Source of the DNA: Prochlorococcus marinus str. MIT 9211
Lineage (GTDB): Bacteria > Cyanobacteriota > Cyanobacteriia > PCC-6307 > Cyanobiaceae
Direction of reading: 5' to 3'
DNA: 64,000 nucleotides
NCBI RefSeq assembly: GCF_000018585.1
Contig: NC_009976.1
Span: forward strand, 1,173,982-1,237,981
A program made the translations under genes and the position numbers. The notes beneath the pieces were generated by a model. It had not been told where the DNA came from and made no database searches. It saw nothing but the letters and a program-made list of their open reading frames with translations. Shown piece by piece: positions 47,182 to 57,118 of this stretch; position 1 is the stretch's first letter, and the number at the start of each line of letters is the position of its first letter.

Positions 47182-48473
47182 TTTAAATAATTTTTAAAAG
47201 TAGATTGGTTCAAATCAAAACTCTTCTCATGAAGATGTTTACCTTTAATTATTACATTTCGCTTAGGTGGAGAGGCAAGCACCTCTGACCAATTTTTTGC
47301 CTCTAAGTAAATAAAGTCTGCAGGGCTACCTAATGAAAAAGTTCCATCCCAATCCATTCCCATTACTCTGGAAGCTGAAGTTGTGAAAGGGGAAAGTCCT
47401 AATCTATTCCATGGTGCCAACTGCGCTATAGGCAATGAGAAAGCCATCAAAGAAAGAGGATCAAAGTTTCCGCCAGGGAACCAAGGGTCTTGAACATTAT
47501 CTCCTCCTATAGCAACATTTACTCCTGCATTTTGAAGATGCCCAATAGGAGCCAATGGCCTTTCTAAGGGTGGGCTTAGTTCTTTGTCCCCAAGCAACCA
47601 AGAATTAGTTAAAGGCATTGCCACCACATTTACTTCATGGTGGGCCAGTCGATCTGCACATTCAACCAACGATCGTTTCCCTAGAAGGCTCATGCTACTT
47701 AAATGACTACAAGTTAAAGGAACTTTTAAGTCAATCTGATCAAGAACGTTTATCAATTGCCTCAATCCAGCACCTGGAGAAATATGTGATTCATCTATAT
47801 GTAAATCAACTCCACAACCAAAATCATTAGCCAGGTTGAATAATTTATATAAGTGATCTCTAGTCTCCCTTTTACAAAAAGGTGGGGTAAGCACACCTCC
47901 TAAGAGTCCTTGATGACATGCGACCTTTCTAGCAAAAGTTTTACCATTTTTAGTGCTCCAATAATCCAAAGGGACCATTGCTACAAATTGCAATTGAATT
48001 AATTGCTTCCATTCATTTTGAAGATCAACTAGAACCTCCCATGTTTGATCTGCAAAAGGCCCAAAACTATCAACATGACTTCTAATTGCCCTCAGCCCAT
48101 TTTTCAAAGCAAGCTGTAAACATCTCTCCGCACTAAGTCGAACTTGCATAACTGAGCGGGTTAGATGCTCTTGAAGGTTTGCTTTTAAAGCACCCTCGTA
48201 GCTCCCCTCTAAATTTGGGAAGTTTTGCCAAGTAAATGCTTTATCAATATGAGCATGAGGTTCAACGAATCTAGGAAGAAGAAGTTTTAATGATGATCTA
48301 TTAGGTATATCAATTGCTTCCAGCTTAGTAATACGGTCCTGATGCCAAGTAATACGAATGGGAGAAAGCCCATCCAGAGTAACTTTTGAAGCTAAATTTT
48401 GACTAATTAAGCCTCTAGGAACAAAAGCCTCAAGAGAAGAAATATCTAAATCTTCTGTTCTTTTGCCAATCAT
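47178..48473 (-). CDS. Cytosine deaminase-like metal-dependent amidohydrolase
   Basis: A 431-residue amidohydrolase. The metal-binding start is PHAHIDKAFTW (compare EPHVHLDTT in cytosine deaminase), then AIRSHVDSFG, DLHIDESH, CSHLSSMS and the late metal Asp in GGDNVQDPWFPGGNFDP, followed by an SPADFIYLEA closing strand. This fits the CodA/isoguanine deaminase branch. Pyrimidine or related ring substrates are therefore likely, but the particular one is unknown. It is the first gene of the coupled pair with the FAD oxidase and is read from near tRNA-His on the opposite strand. Confidence 0.82.
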   Translation of the reverse strand: MIGKRTEDLDISSLEAFVPRGLISQNLASKVTLDGLSPIRITWHQDRITKLEAIDIPNRSSLKLLLPRFVEPHAHIDKAFTWQNFPNLEGSYEGALKANLQEHLTRSVMQVRLSAERCLQLALKNGLRAIRSHVDSFGPFADQTWEVLVDLQNEWKQLIQLQFVAMVPLDYWSTKNGKTFARKVACHQGLLGGVLTPPFCKRETRDHLYKLFNLANDFGCGVDLHIDESHISPGAGLRQLINVLDQIDLKVPLTCSHLSSMSLLGKRSLVECADRLAHHEVNVVAMPLTNSWLLGDKELSPPLERPLAPIGHLQNAGVNVAIGGDNVQDPWFPGGNFDPLSLMAFSLPIAQLAPWNRLGLSPFTTSASRVMGMDWDGTFSLGSPADFIYLEAKNWSEVLASPPKRNVIIKGKHLHEKSFDLNQSTFKNYLK

Positions 48474-48515
48474 TTCTAATCCTGTAAAGAAGAATTGGTA
48501 AATTCATAGATACGC

Positions 48516-48589
48516 GGCGGGCGTCGCCAAGTGGTTAAGGCAGCGGCTTGTGGCGCCGCTATTCGGGGGTTCGAATCCCCTCGCTCGCC
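48516..48589 (+). tRNA. tRNA-His (GTG anticodon)
   Basis: The acceptor GCGGGCG pairs with CGCTCGC (one G-T), with a genome-encoded G before position 1 facing discriminator C, as tRNA-His requires. The anticodon stem-loop is GCGGC-TTGTGGC-GCCGC with GTG. The T-arm is GGGG-TTCGAAT-CCCC. Confidence 0.96.
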
Positions 48590-48696
48590 CTGATTAAACA
48601 ATTTTATGGAGTGAGAACCTTTGGCAAAATTAAAATTGGCTTAATAGTCGCAATATAAGAAAAACAAACACTCTTTCAGAGCAATCAACTTTCGCC

Positions 48697-50100
48697 GTGT
48701 TATCAACTAAAACACTTCCATCAAGCAAAGCTCAGGAGAGCCTACAAAGTCCAACCAAAGGAAGCTACTGGATTACCACCTTTGGCTGTCAAATGAATAA
48801 AGCCGACTCTGAGCGTATGGCAGGCATTCTTGAAAGGATGGGTTACAAACAAGCAGAGGAAGAATTACAGGCAGATTTAGTTCTTTACAACACTTGCACT
48901 ATCAGAGATAACGCTGAGCAAAAAGTTTACAGCTATCTTGGCAGACAAGCTCTTAGAAAAAAATTATTTCCTCAGCTCAAGCTGATTGTTGCTGGTTGCG
49001 TTGCTCAACAAGAAGGTGAATCTCTACTTAGAAGAGTCCCAGAACTAGATCTCGTAATGGGACCTCAACATGCAAATCGACTAGAAACCTTGCTAAACAA
49101 AGTGGAAACAGGGCAACAAGTTTTAGCTACAGAAGAGCTTTACATCATCGAAGACTTAACCACCGCAAGAAGAGATAGTTCAATATGTGCCTGGGTAAAC
49201 GTCATTTATGGATGCAATGAAAGATGCACATATTGTGTAGTCCCTTCTGTACGAGGCAAAGAACAATCAAGAACCCCTCCAGCCATAAAACGTGAAATAG
49301 AAAATCTCGCAAATACAGGTTTTAAAGAAGTGACTTTACTAGGACAAAACATTGATGCATATGGACGCGATTTACCAGGTACAACCCCTCAAGGTCGTAA
49401 AAAAAATACTCTCACTGATCTTCTTTATTACATTCATGATATTGAGGGAATTGAACGTATTCGATTTGCGACAAGTCACCCTCGTTATTTCACTTCAAGA
49501 CTAATAGAGGCTTGTGCAGAACTCCCAAAAGTTTGCGAACACTTTCATATCCCTTTCCAAAGCGGTGACGATGAAATCCTCAATCAGATGAGAAGAGGAT
49601 ACAAAATTAAGACCTACAAAAAAATTATTGGTCGCATTCGAGAACTCATGCCTAATGCATCAATAACTGCCGATGTAATAGTTGCCTTCCCTGGAGAAAC
49701 AAATGAACAATTTCAACGCTCTCTAAGCCTTGTAGAAGAGATTGGTTTTGATCAACTAAATACTGCTGCTTATTCACCAAGGCCTAATACGCCCGCAGCT
49801 TTATGGCCAAATCAAATACCAGAAGAAATAAAGATTGAAAGGCTAAGAAAACTAAATTCTCTTGTAGAAATTAAAGCTAAAGAAAGGAATGTACGCTATA
49901 AGGACAGAGTAGAAGAAGTTCTTGCTGAAAATACTAATCCAAAAGATAAACAACAATTAATGGGAAGGACTAGAACCAATCGTCTAACTTTTTTCCCTAA
50001 AGTAGACAATCAGGGTAATTCCTATAAGCCTGGGGATCTGGTAAAAGTAAGAGTGAAAGATATTCGCGCATTTTCCTTAAGTGGAGTAATTGAAAATTAA
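48697..50100 (+). CDS. miaB: tRNA-2-methylthio-N6-isopentenyladenosine37 synthase MiaB
   Basis: A 467-residue radical-SAM methylthiotransferase. The N-terminal UPF0004 domain carries [12 protein letters not shown] and [12 protein letters not shown]. The radical-SAM cluster is [12 protein letters not shown] (Cys173, Cys177, Cys180). [13 protein letters not shown] block and a C-terminal TRAM domain ([13 protein letters not shown]) follow. It thiomethylates A37 of tRNAs reading U-starting codons. The start is GTG. Confidence 0.96.
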   Translation: MLSTKTLPSSKAQESLQSPTKGSYWITTFGCQMNKADSERMAGILERMGYKQAEEELQADLVLYNTCTIRDNAEQKVYSYLGRQALRKKLFPQLKLIVAGCVAQQEGESLLRRVPELDLVMGPQHANRLETLLNKVETGQQVLATEELYIIEDLTTARRDSSICAWVNVIYGCNERCTYCVVPSVRGKEQSRTPPAIKREIENLANTGFKEVTLLGQNIDAYGRDLPGTTPQGRKKNTLTDLLYYIHDIEGIERIRFATSHPRYFTSRLIEACAELPKVCEHFHIPFQSGDDEILNQMRRGYKIKTYKKIIGRIRELMPNASITADVIVAFPGETNEQFQRSLSLVEEIGFDQLNTAAYSPRPNTPAALWPNQIPEEIKIERLRKLNSLVEIKAKERNVRYKDRVEEVLAENTNPKDKQQLMGRTRTNRLTFFPKVDNQGNSYKPGDLVKVRVKDIRAFSLSGVIEN

Positions 50101-50151
50101 AAAGATAATCGCATGAGCTACTTTTCATTAAACAGCAATTAATATCTTTAT

Positions 50152-51213
50152 ATGTCAAAATCTAAAACAAAAGTATGCGTCATTTTTGGAGGGGTTTCTG
50201 GGGAACACAATGTATCCATTCAATCTGCGATTACAGTAGTTAATGCATTAAAGCAAGGAGAAAATGCAAATCGCTTTGAAGTAATAAGCCTATATATAGA
50301 TTCGCAAGGTAGATGGATGAATAACAATGTTGCAAAGGAAGTTTTAAGCAATGGTCGAAAACCTTCCACAAATGAAACTCCAGAAAACTTATCAAGCCAA
50401 GGTTTTAGATATTTTCCAGAAGATATAGAAGAAATAGATGTTTGGTTTCCAGTCCTTCATGGCCCAAACGGAGAAGATGGCACAATTCAGGGACTCTTAA
50501 AGTTAACAGGAAAGCCTTTCGTTGGATCTGGGGTGCTCGGTTCGGCATTAGGCATGGATAAGATTGCCATGAAAATAGCTTTTGCCTCGGCAAATTTGCC
50601 TCAAGTTAAATACTTCTCAATTAATAAAAATGAACTTATAAACCCTCATGCACATTCATTATTCATTAAAAGAATAGAAGCCAAGCTTGGATATCCATGT
50701 TTTATAAAGCCAGCCAATCTTGGTTCATCAGTTGGTATTACAAAGGCATACAACAAACAACAACTCATAGAAGGCCTAAACATTGCTGCAAATCATGACC
50801 CAAGGATAGTTATTGAGGAGAGTGTCACTGGTAGAGAACTTGAATGTGGGGTACTTGGGAAAGAGAAGATGATTGCTTCAACAGTAGGGGAAGTAAAGCA
50901 TCAATCTGATTGGTATGACTATCAAGCAAAGTATTCAGGAGTCTCTAGTGAAGTCTTAATTCCTGCCCCCATATCTGAAGAGATTTCAAAGAAAATTCAA
51001 GAATTATCTTTACTTGCATGCAAAGCAATCTCAGTAGAAGGCATTGCAAGAGTTGATTTTTTCTACAAAGAAGATACTAATCATGTTTTGATTAATGAAA
51101 TAAATACCTTACCTGGCTTTACCATGCAAAGCATGTATCCAATGCTCTGGAATCAATCTGGATTAAATATCGAAAAACTAGTGGCAATTTTGGTAGAAAC
51201 GGCTCAAGATTGA
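50152..51213 (+). CDS. ddl: D-alanine--D-alanine ligase
   Basis: A 353-residue ATP-grasp enzyme supplying D-Ala-D-Ala for peptidoglycan. Blocks are CVIFGGVSGEHNVSIQSA, FPVLHGPNGEDGTIQGLL, GSALGMDKIAMK, FIKPANLGSSVGITK and INEINTLPGFTMQSMYP. The catalytic GEHxxS (compare E15) and metal-binding NEINTLPG are intact. It heads the group ddl-unknown-ftsQ-ftsZ. Confidence 0.96.
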   Translation: MSKSKTKVCVIFGGVSGEHNVSIQSAITVVNALKQGENANRFEVISLYIDSQGRWMNNNVAKEVLSNGRKPSTNETPENLSSQGFRYFPEDIEEIDVWFPVLHGPNGEDGTIQGLLKLTGKPFVGSGVLGSALGMDKIAMKIAFASANLPQVKYFSINKNELINPHAHSLFIKRIEAKLGYPCFIKPANLGSSVGITKAYNKQQLIEGLNIAANHDPRIVIEESVTGRELECGVLGKEKMIASTVGEVKHQSDWYDYQAKYSGVSSEVLIPAPISEEISKKIQELSLLACKAISVEGIARVDFFYKEDTNHVLINEINTLPGFTMQSMYPMLWNQSGLNIEKLVAILVETAQD

Positions 51214-51260
51214 ATTAACTTAATTCTCTTTTTGATAAGGAAAACGCTCTTGCTGAAACA

Positions 51261-51671
51261 ATGACTCACGGACTACTTTGGTTCCCTTTATTAATAGCTT
51301 TTGTCCTTTTAACTGGCCTTGGTTGGATTGAGAAAAGGCGTCAGGCACTCTACAGAAGTTGGGCTAAAGGTGCGGAATTGGCAAAATTAGATAGCTCTGG
51401 AGCTGCTCGCCTTAAAGAAGGAATCCTTTGCTGGAGTAATTTTGAAGCAGGGAAGTTCAACGACAAGGATTCTTTTGAAATCAAACAGTTAGAACTTGTT
51501 GAGCTTATGGCACTTAGTTCTGGAGAAGCGCCACTAACCAATGAATCCCAAGGTCAATGCCGCTTAAGGCTTATTGGTTCAGGGAAAGAAACAGATGTAC
51601 CGTTTGCAGATGCAGAAAGGGCCCGTGAATGGATGTCTCAACTTATGGAAAAAGCTCGTTGTGATCTGTGA
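51261..51671 (+). CDS. Membrane-anchored unknown protein between ddl and ftsQ (136 aa)
   Basis: I do not recognise a named family. An N-terminal hydrophobic helix (about 4-21, GLLWFPLLIAFVLLTGLGW) is followed by a basic juxtamembrane segment and a soluble domain (about 45-136) with LKEGILCWSNFEAGKF and RLRLIGSGKETDVPFADAERAREWM. The start ATG overlaps nothing. The stop overlaps the ftsQ GTG (GTGA). A role in wall synthesis or division is suggested only by position. Confidence 0.65.
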   Translation: MTHGLLWFPLLIAFVLLTGLGWIEKRRQALYRSWAKGAELAKLDSSGAARLKEGILCWSNFEAGKFNDKDSFEIKQLELVELMALSSGEAPLTNESQGQCRLRLIGSGKETDVPFADAERAREWMSQLMEKARCDL

Positions 51672-52429
51672 AAAGAAGAAGTTCCAAAAGAATCTCTCTC
51701 AAAGATCTTTCTCCTCTTCTTATAAACCTATGGAGATTAACTTTTTTTAGCGTTATATCATTTACATTCGGCTTCTTAATCTTCAAGAATGGCTGGGAGG
51801 AAATTGATACTAGTCAAATTCATATAGAAGGCAATAGTTATTTAGACAAGGACTTAATAATCCAAGGCATGGGAATCAAACTCCCTTCTCCTCTTCTAGC
51901 AATCAACCCCAAACAAATTGAAGAGAATCTCTTAAAAAAACTACCCATAAAAGCAACAAAATCAGGTCGAATCATTACACCACCAACAATTTATATACAA
52001 ATACTCGAAAGAAAACCAATTGCCTTCGCTACAAGGACTACTGTAAATGGCATTGAACAAGGCATGCTAGACGCAGAAGCTCATTGGATTCCTATATACG
52101 ATCAAATTCAAGCAAAAAAGATCCTTAACAAACAAAGTATGCATATTCAGGGTTGGTCTGAGAATCAAAAGGAACTGATCTCATACATCATTAATAATCA
52201 AGAAAAGCTCAGTAGTCCTCTAGAAAAGATAATTTTGAGCCCCAATGGAGACATCAGCTTTAAAACAAGGGATTTTGAGTTCATCTATTTAGGCAGTAAT
52301 CATAGTTTGTTAAAAAAACAAATTTCTACCCTTTCTCACCTTATGAAGGCTTTACCAAGTCAGTTTAAAAACAAGAAAACGACTATTGATCTAAAAGACC
52401 CCTCAAATCCCAAATTACTATTGGAATAG
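51668..52429 (+). CDS. ftsQ: Cell division protein FtsQ
   Basis: A 253-residue bitopic protein with a transmembrane helix (about 24-40, FFSVISFTFGFLIFKNG) and a POTRA domain (about 45-120; DTSQIHIEGNSYLDKDLIIQGMGI). The rest is a periplasmic domain with low conservation. In the divisome FtsQ links cytoplasmic FtsZ-associated proteins to the wall machinery. The start is GTG overlapping the preceding stop. ftsZ follows after about 175 nt. Confidence 0.85.
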   Translation: MKRRSSKRISLKDLSPLLINLWRLTFFSVISFTFGFLIFKNGWEEIDTSQIHIEGNSYLDKDLIIQGMGIKLPSPLLAINPKQIEENLLKKLPIKATKSGRIITPPTIYIQILERKPIAFATRTTVNGIEQGMLDAEAHWIPIYDQIQAKKILNKQSMHIQGWSENQKELISYIINNQEKLSSPLEKIILSPNGDISFKTRDFEFIYLGSNHSLLKKQISTLSHLMKALPSQFKNKKTTIDLKDPSNPKLLLE

Positions 52430-52604
52430 ATAGGGTTCTAATAAAAAATCAGATAACGTATTGTTCCAAATTTGGACAATTTTTCGAGAAAAGTCAGTGA
52501 ACTCTGATTTATTACCCTATTAATATCTAGAGATTATTGAAAAACCCAACAGAACTCTATTACTAGTTCATAATGCACAAAAAATTAGCGTTTAAACTCT
52601 CGAT

Positions 52605-53729
52605 ATGGCTATAGGCATGGGAAACAATTTGGGGGCTTCCAAAGTTGAAGACATTCAACCAAGCCAAAACGCTCGAATTGAAGTTATCGGAGTAGGCGGT
52701 GGAGGTAGTAATGCCGTCAACCGGATGATTCTTAGTGACTTAAAAGGGGTTTCATATAGGGTTCTCAATACAGATGCTCAAGCATTACTTCAATCTTCTG
52801 CCGAAAACAGAGTGCAACTAGGCCAAACTCTCACTAGAGGGTTAGGAGCAGGAGGAAATCCAAGCATTGGCCAAAAGGCTGCAGAAGAATCCCGCGCTGA
52901 TCTTCAACAAGCCTTAGAAGGTGCAGATCTGGTATTTATAGCTGCAGGGATGGGAGGAGGAACGGGGACAGGAGCAGCTCCTGTAGTTGCTGAAGTTGCA
53001 AAAGAGACTGGTGCACTGACTGTGGCAATTGTTACGAAGCCATTTGGATTTGAAGGTCGCCGTCGAATGCGTCAAGCCGATGAAGGGATTGAAAGACTTG
53101 CAGAGAATGTTGACACTCTGATTGTGATTCCCAATGACCGTCTCAAAGATGTAAATGCAGGAGCACCTCTTCAAGAAGCATTCAGAAATGCAGATGACAT
53201 TCTAAGAATGGGAGTGAAAGGCATCAGTGACATAATTACATGTCCTGGTCTTGTAAATGTGGACTTCGCAGATGTCAGATCTGTAATGACAGAAGCAGGA
53301 ACTTCCTTGCTTGGAATTGGTTTTGGATCAGGTCGTTCTAGAGCAGTAGAAGCTGCCCAGGCAGCAATAAACAGCCCGCTATTAGAAGCAAGTCGTATTG
53401 ATGGCGCTAGAGGATGTGTATTAAATATTACTGGTGGGAAAGATATGACCCTAGAAGATATGACTACAGCATCAGAGGTGATTGCTGATGTGGTCGACCC
53501 AGAAGCAAATATTATCGTTGGAGCAGTTATTGACCCTGAACTTGACGGAGAGGTACAAGTCACTGTTATAGCAACAGGTTTCAATGGGAGCCAACCATAC
53601 AAGAATCAAAAGTCAGGGGCTAAGTTATCTCCTCAAGCGTTTTATAGACAAGGTGCTAGTAAAGAAGCTGGAGCAAGCATTCCTGAGTTTCTAAGACTCC
53701 GCCAAATCAGAAAAGATCCGGAAAACTAG
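52605..53729 (+). CDS. ftsZ: Cell division GTPase FtsZ
   Basis: A 374-residue tubulin homologue. An extended N-terminus (1-24) is followed by [13 protein letters not shown], the tubulin signature [10 protein letters not shown] (117-126), the T7 loop NVDFADVR and ATGFNGSQP near the C-terminal end. The tail ends in [13 protein letters not shown], a conserved interaction peptide. It polymerises into the Z ring. The 175-nt leader probably holds its own promoter. Confidence 0.98.
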   Translation: MAIGMGNNLGASKVEDIQPSQNARIEVIGVGGGGSNAVNRMILSDLKGVSYRVLNTDAQALLQSSAENRVQLGQTLTRGLGAGGNPSIGQKAAEESRADLQQALEGADLVFIAAGMGGGTGTGAAPVVAEVAKETGALTVAIVTKPFGFEGRRRMRQADEGIERLAENVDTLIVIPNDRLKDVNAGAPLQEAFRNADDILRMGVKGISDIITCPGLVNVDFADVRSVMTEAGTSLLGIGFGSGRSRAVEAAQAAINSPLLEASRIDGARGCVLNITGGKDMTLEDMTTASEVIADVVDPEANIIVGAVIDPELDGEVQVTVIATGFNGSQPYKNQKSGAKLSPQAFYRQGASKEAGASIPEFLRLRQIRKDPEN

Positions 53730-53737
53730 ATTTTTAG

Positions 53738-53835
53738 GTGACCCGGAGTCCACGCCTGCTTCAAGCATCCCGTTTGGCTGCTACCTTCCGGTTCTGACCA
53801 GGTATAGGCGTCAAAGCCGCATAGGTCCGAGTCGT
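53738..53835 (-). ncRNA. ffs: Signal recognition particle RNA (4.5S-type)
   Basis: Read on the minus strand it has the conserved SRP helix 8 loop: ACCTGGTCAGAACCGGAAGG followed by TAGCAGCCAAACGG, with flanking arms (GACGCC against GGCGTG, and an outer GGACC-type arm). The size is about 100 nt, as in other bacteria with the short form. Ends are set by the pairing and are approximate. It is transcribed opposite to ftsZ, and its 3' end is about 10 nt from the ftsZ stop. Confidence 0.92.
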
Positions 53836-53875
53836 CTCAATCTTAGCAACCTCAATGTTTTAGCAAAACAGCTAA

Positions 53876-54646
53876 ATGATTCCAAAGGAATTAGCTCTAC
53901 TTAAAGAGCTAGGAAAACCAATCACAGTCCTTACTGCATGGGATAGCTTGTCATCGGCAATTGTTGAGGCTGCAGGAGCAGATGTTGTACTAGTAGGAGA
54001 TTCCTTGGCCATGTTTGTTCATGGTCATACATCAACATTACCTGTAACACTTGAGCAAATGCTCCTTCATGCACAGGCTGTAGGGAGAGGTTTCGTTAAT
54101 CCAGCCGAAAAACAACCTTTAGTTGTGTGTGATCTGCCCTTCCTAAGTTTTCAATGCGGAGAAGATAGAGCCGTTTCAGCTGCAGGGACTTTACTAAAGC
54201 ACTCATGTACTTCTGCTGTAAAAATTGAAGGTGCCGAACCGGAAGTTCTAAAAGTTATCGAACGTTTAATAAGAATGGGAATACCTGTAATGGGACATCT
54301 TGGATTGACGCCTCAATCAGTTAACAATCTTGGTTATCGAAAACAAGCCGAAGATCCAATCAGTCAAAAAAAAATCATGCGTCAGGGTATTCAATTAGAG
54401 GAAGCTGGATGCTTTGCAATAGTTTTAGAGCATGTTCCAGAGACGCTTGCTCTTCAATTGAAAAGCAAACTAAGAGTTCCTGTCATCGGAATAGGCGCTG
54501 GTGAAAACTGCGATGGACAAGTAAGAGTGACAGCTGACTTACTTGGTCTTACGAAAAAACAACCACCTTTTAGCAAGCCCCTTATAAAAGGACGGGAAAT
54601 ATTTGTTGGTGCTCTTAAAAACTGGGTTGAGCAACAGCGGACTTAG
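53876..54646 (+). CDS. panB: 3-methyl-2-oxobutanoate hydroxymethyltransferase
   Basis: A 256-residue TIM-barrel enzyme making ketopantoate for CoA. Signatures are [56 protein letters not shown] and [14 protein letters not shown]. It begins at the ATG downstream of the SRP RNA region. The 3' end overlaps the convergent hemW gene by 32 nt. Confidence 0.96.
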   Translation: MIPKELALLKELGKPITVLTAWDSLSSAIVEAAGADVVLVGDSLAMFVHGHTSTLPVTLEQMLLHAQAVGRGFVNPAEKQPLVVCDLPFLSFQCGEDRAVSAAGTLLKHSCTSAVKIEGAEPEVLKVIERLIRMGIPVMGHLGLTPQSVNNLGYRKQAEDPISQKKIMRQGIQLEEAGCFAIVLEHVPETLALQLKSKLRVPVIGIGAGENCDGQVRVTADLLGLTKKQPPFSKPLIKGREIFVGALKNWVEQQRT

Positions 54647-55862
54647 GGAGAGAGTCCCACCATAAAAGCATTTCTACAAGGACTTGATTACTGACATTCA
54701 TTCCCACTGGATCAGTCAATACAAACCTCTTACCTTGCCGCTTTAACCAACCTTTCTCAATAGCTCCATTCCAGTGGTTTTCCAATTCTTTCAAAAAAAT
54801 ATTGCTATGAGTTTGATCCCACCCCCATTCAATAGCCATTTCTTCAAAATTTATCCCCTCGCGTCTACGGAGTCCAACAAGAAAAAGTTCGTCCAAATCT
54901 ATTGAACTTTGATTTGTAGGGAGCAAGGATTTGTCTATACCTTCTAACTCTTGCTTTAGAAGCCATGCTTCATAAGCAGCTCTTGTTTTTGGTCGCTCTA
55001 ATCTTTTTCCCCAAGGACAACTTGTGGCACCTAATCCAAATCCCCACCATCTAGCCCCACTCCAATAAACTCTATTATGTCGAGAAGTATGACCAGGTAA
55101 TGCAAAATTAGAAATCTCATAACGCGAATAACCAGCTTCTTGAAGTATTGAACTAGTTAAGGAAGTAATATCCGCAGCAAATTCATCGCTTGGTAAATTC
55201 AATTCGCCTCGAGATTGTCTCCATGCAAACACTGTTCCTTCCTCAATACTAAGATCATAGATAGAAAGATGTGGCGGAGAAATCTCCAAGAGTTTTTTGA
55301 GTTGTTGTTCCCAAGTAAATAAATTTTGTTTTGGGAGGTTCTGAATAAGGTCTAAACTCCAACTAAATAGATTCCCTTGGCTATAAGCTTTTTTTATCCA
55401 TTGGCAAGAATCAAATAATTGCGAAGAATCATGTCTTCTGCCAAGCATAGAAAGTGCTTCATTATCAAAACTTTGTGCACCAAGACTCAGTCTCGTAATA
55501 CCAATTTCTAAATACTCTCGAAGATCTTCTTCATTAAAACTTGCCGGATCAACCTCAACAGTAACTTCCGCACCATCTTGAAGTCCAAAGTGATCAAAAA
55601 GATGTTGTAACAAATCACCTAGTTGATTAGGAGTCAAAAGAGAAGGAGTTCCTCCTCCTATATAAACGGTTGACAAAGGCGAGGCTTGGGGAGCCAAGGA
55701 AATTTCTCTGAAAAGTAGTTTTAAATAAGACTTAATTGATTTACTCCCAGCAGCTCCTTCCCCGCGAGCTTTATCTCCCAAAGGCACAATAGGAAAGTCA
55801 CAATAAAAACAACGTCTATGACAAAACGGAATATGCAAGTAAGCACTTCTAGGTTCTTTCAC
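54615..55862 (-). CDS. hemW: Radical-SAM HemW-type protein (coproporphyrinogen III oxidase-like)
   Basis: A 415-residue radical-SAM protein. The cluster cysteines are Cys14, Cys18 and Cys21 ([14 protein letters not shown]), and [34 protein letters not shown] and [11 protein letters not shown] follow. The shorter length and HIPFC-type start fit HemW (a heme-inserting protein often annotated HemN) better than true HemN. Its final codons overlap panB. Confidence 0.9.
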   Translation of the reverse strand: MKEPRSAYLHIPFCHRRCFYCDFPIVPLGDKARGEGAAGSKSIKSYLKLLFREISLAPQASPLSTVYIGGGTPSLLTPNQLGDLLQHLFDHFGLQDGAEVTVEVDPASFNEEDLREYLEIGITRLSLGAQSFDNEALSMLGRRHDSSQLFDSCQWIKKAYSQGNLFSWSLDLIQNLPKQNLFTWEQQLKKLLEISPPHLSIYDLSIEEGTVFAWRQSRGELNLPSDEFAADITSLTSSILQEAGYSRYEISNFALPGHTSRHNRVYWSGARWWGFGLGATSCPWGKRLERPKTRAAYEAWLLKQELEGIDKSLLPTNQSSIDLDELFLVGLRRREGINFEEMAIEWGWDQTHSNIFLKELENHWNGAIEKGWLKRQGKRFVLTDPVGMNVSNQVLVEMLLWWDSLPKSAVAQPSF

Positions 55863-55970
55863 GACTTCATCTATAAATCAATCCGCAAAGGTGTGCAGAT
55901 TTTTCTAGGCTGATACCTTAAAGATGAATCATGCTGCATATACAAAAAGCAGGTCCCAAAAATTAATTCC

Positions 55971-57086
55971 ATGGCGGGCTTCCTGACAATTATTTTATTC
56001 CTAATTGCTGGAGCTGCTAGCTCTTGGCTTGGGTTTGAGTATTTACCCGAGAAAGTTGTGCAAGGTGCTTCCTACTTTGGGGAAACAAAAACTGTAATTA
56101 CAGCTCTTGGAGGGTTTCTAGGACTAATAACAGGAATTCTTTTTCAGCAATTAACGACAAAAATCACTCAAGAAACAAAAAGCACACCTACGGATCTTCT
56201 AGTAAGCAGATCTGTAGGCCTAATCCTAGGGTTACTGATTGCCAATCTTCTTTTAGCGCCATTATTGCTATTGCCACTTGCAAAAGAAGTGTTTTATATA
56301 AAGCCTCTTATTGCAATATTAAGCAACATTTTTTTTGGAGTTCTTGGCTACAACCTCGCAGAAGTGCATGGCAGAACATTCCTTAGGTTGTTAAATCCAA
56401 ACAGCACAGAAGCTCTTTTAATAGCTGAAGGTATTCTTACTCCTGCAAGTGGAAAAATTCTTGACACAAGTGTAATTATTGATGGACGAATTCAAGGCCT
56501 TTTAAAATGTGGACTTATAGAAGGGCAGGTGATTGTAGCTCAAACTGTTATCGAAGAATTGCAACAATTAGCTGATTCAAGTAACAACGAAAAAAGGGCA
56601 AAAGGAAGACGAGGACTAAAGCTATTAACAGAGTTAAGAGAAGACTATGGCAGAAGACTTGTAATAAATAGCACAAAGTATCAGGGTCAAGGTACTGACG
56701 ACCGTCTCTTGAAATTAACTGAAGATACAGGCGGGACTTTAATTACTGCAGATTTCAATCTCTCGCAAGTAGCCCAAGTCAAAGAATTAAGAGTATTAAA
56801 TCTCAGTGATTTGGTCATTGCCCTGAGACCAGAAGTACAGCCAGGAGAAAAACTCAACCTAAAAATTGTTCGAGAAGGAAAGGAAGAAACACAAGGTGTT
56901 GGTTATCTTGAAGACGGAACAATGGTGGTTATCGAAGGTGCTAGGAAATCTATAGGTGAGCGCTTAGAAGTTATTGTCACAGGAGCTTTACAGACTTCTA
57001 CAGGCAGAATGATTTTTGGAAAGCTTGAGAAAGATCATCCGGCCAACAAATCTGACAAAAAAAAGCCCTCTTCTAGCCAGTCGTAG
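55971..57086 (+). CDS. Membrane-bound PIN-TRAM domain protein (YacL-like)
   Basis: A 371-residue protein with about four N-terminal transmembrane helices (1-140). A PIN nuclease domain (about 160-285) has LDTSVIIDGRIQGLL, VIEELQQLADSSN and GTDDRLLKLTEDTGGTLITADFNL, including the acidic metal-binding residues. A TRAM domain (about 290-350) follows, plus a polar tail. Such YacL-type proteins are widespread in cyanobacteria and Firmicutes. An RNase or nucleotide-related role is likely. It precedes clpR. Confidence 0.9.
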   Translation: MAGFLTIILFLIAGAASSWLGFEYLPEKVVQGASYFGETKTVITALGGFLGLITGILFQQLTTKITQETKSTPTDLLVSRSVGLILGLLIANLLLAPLLLLPLAKEVFYIKPLIAILSNIFFGVLGYNLAEVHGRTFLRLLNPNSTEALLIAEGILTPASGKILDTSVIIDGRIQGLLKCGLIEGQVIVAQTVIEELQQLADSSNNEKRAKGRRGLKLLTELREDYGRRLVINSTKYQGQGTDDRLLKLTEDTGGTLITADFNLSQVAQVKELRVLNLSDLVIALRPEVQPGEKLNLKIVREGKEETQGVGYLEDGTMVVIEGARKSIGERLEVIVTGALQTSTGRMIFGKLEKDHPANKSDKKKPSSSQS

Positions 57087-57118
57087 CTAGGCTCAAAACC
57101 TGGACAAATTTATTTCAT

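Noticed and set aside
53171-53602. 143-codon ORF antisense to ftsZ
   Set aside because: Lies wholly inside a strongly conserved gene. Composition is Ser/Thr/Pro-rich, typical of an antisense shadow, and no family match.
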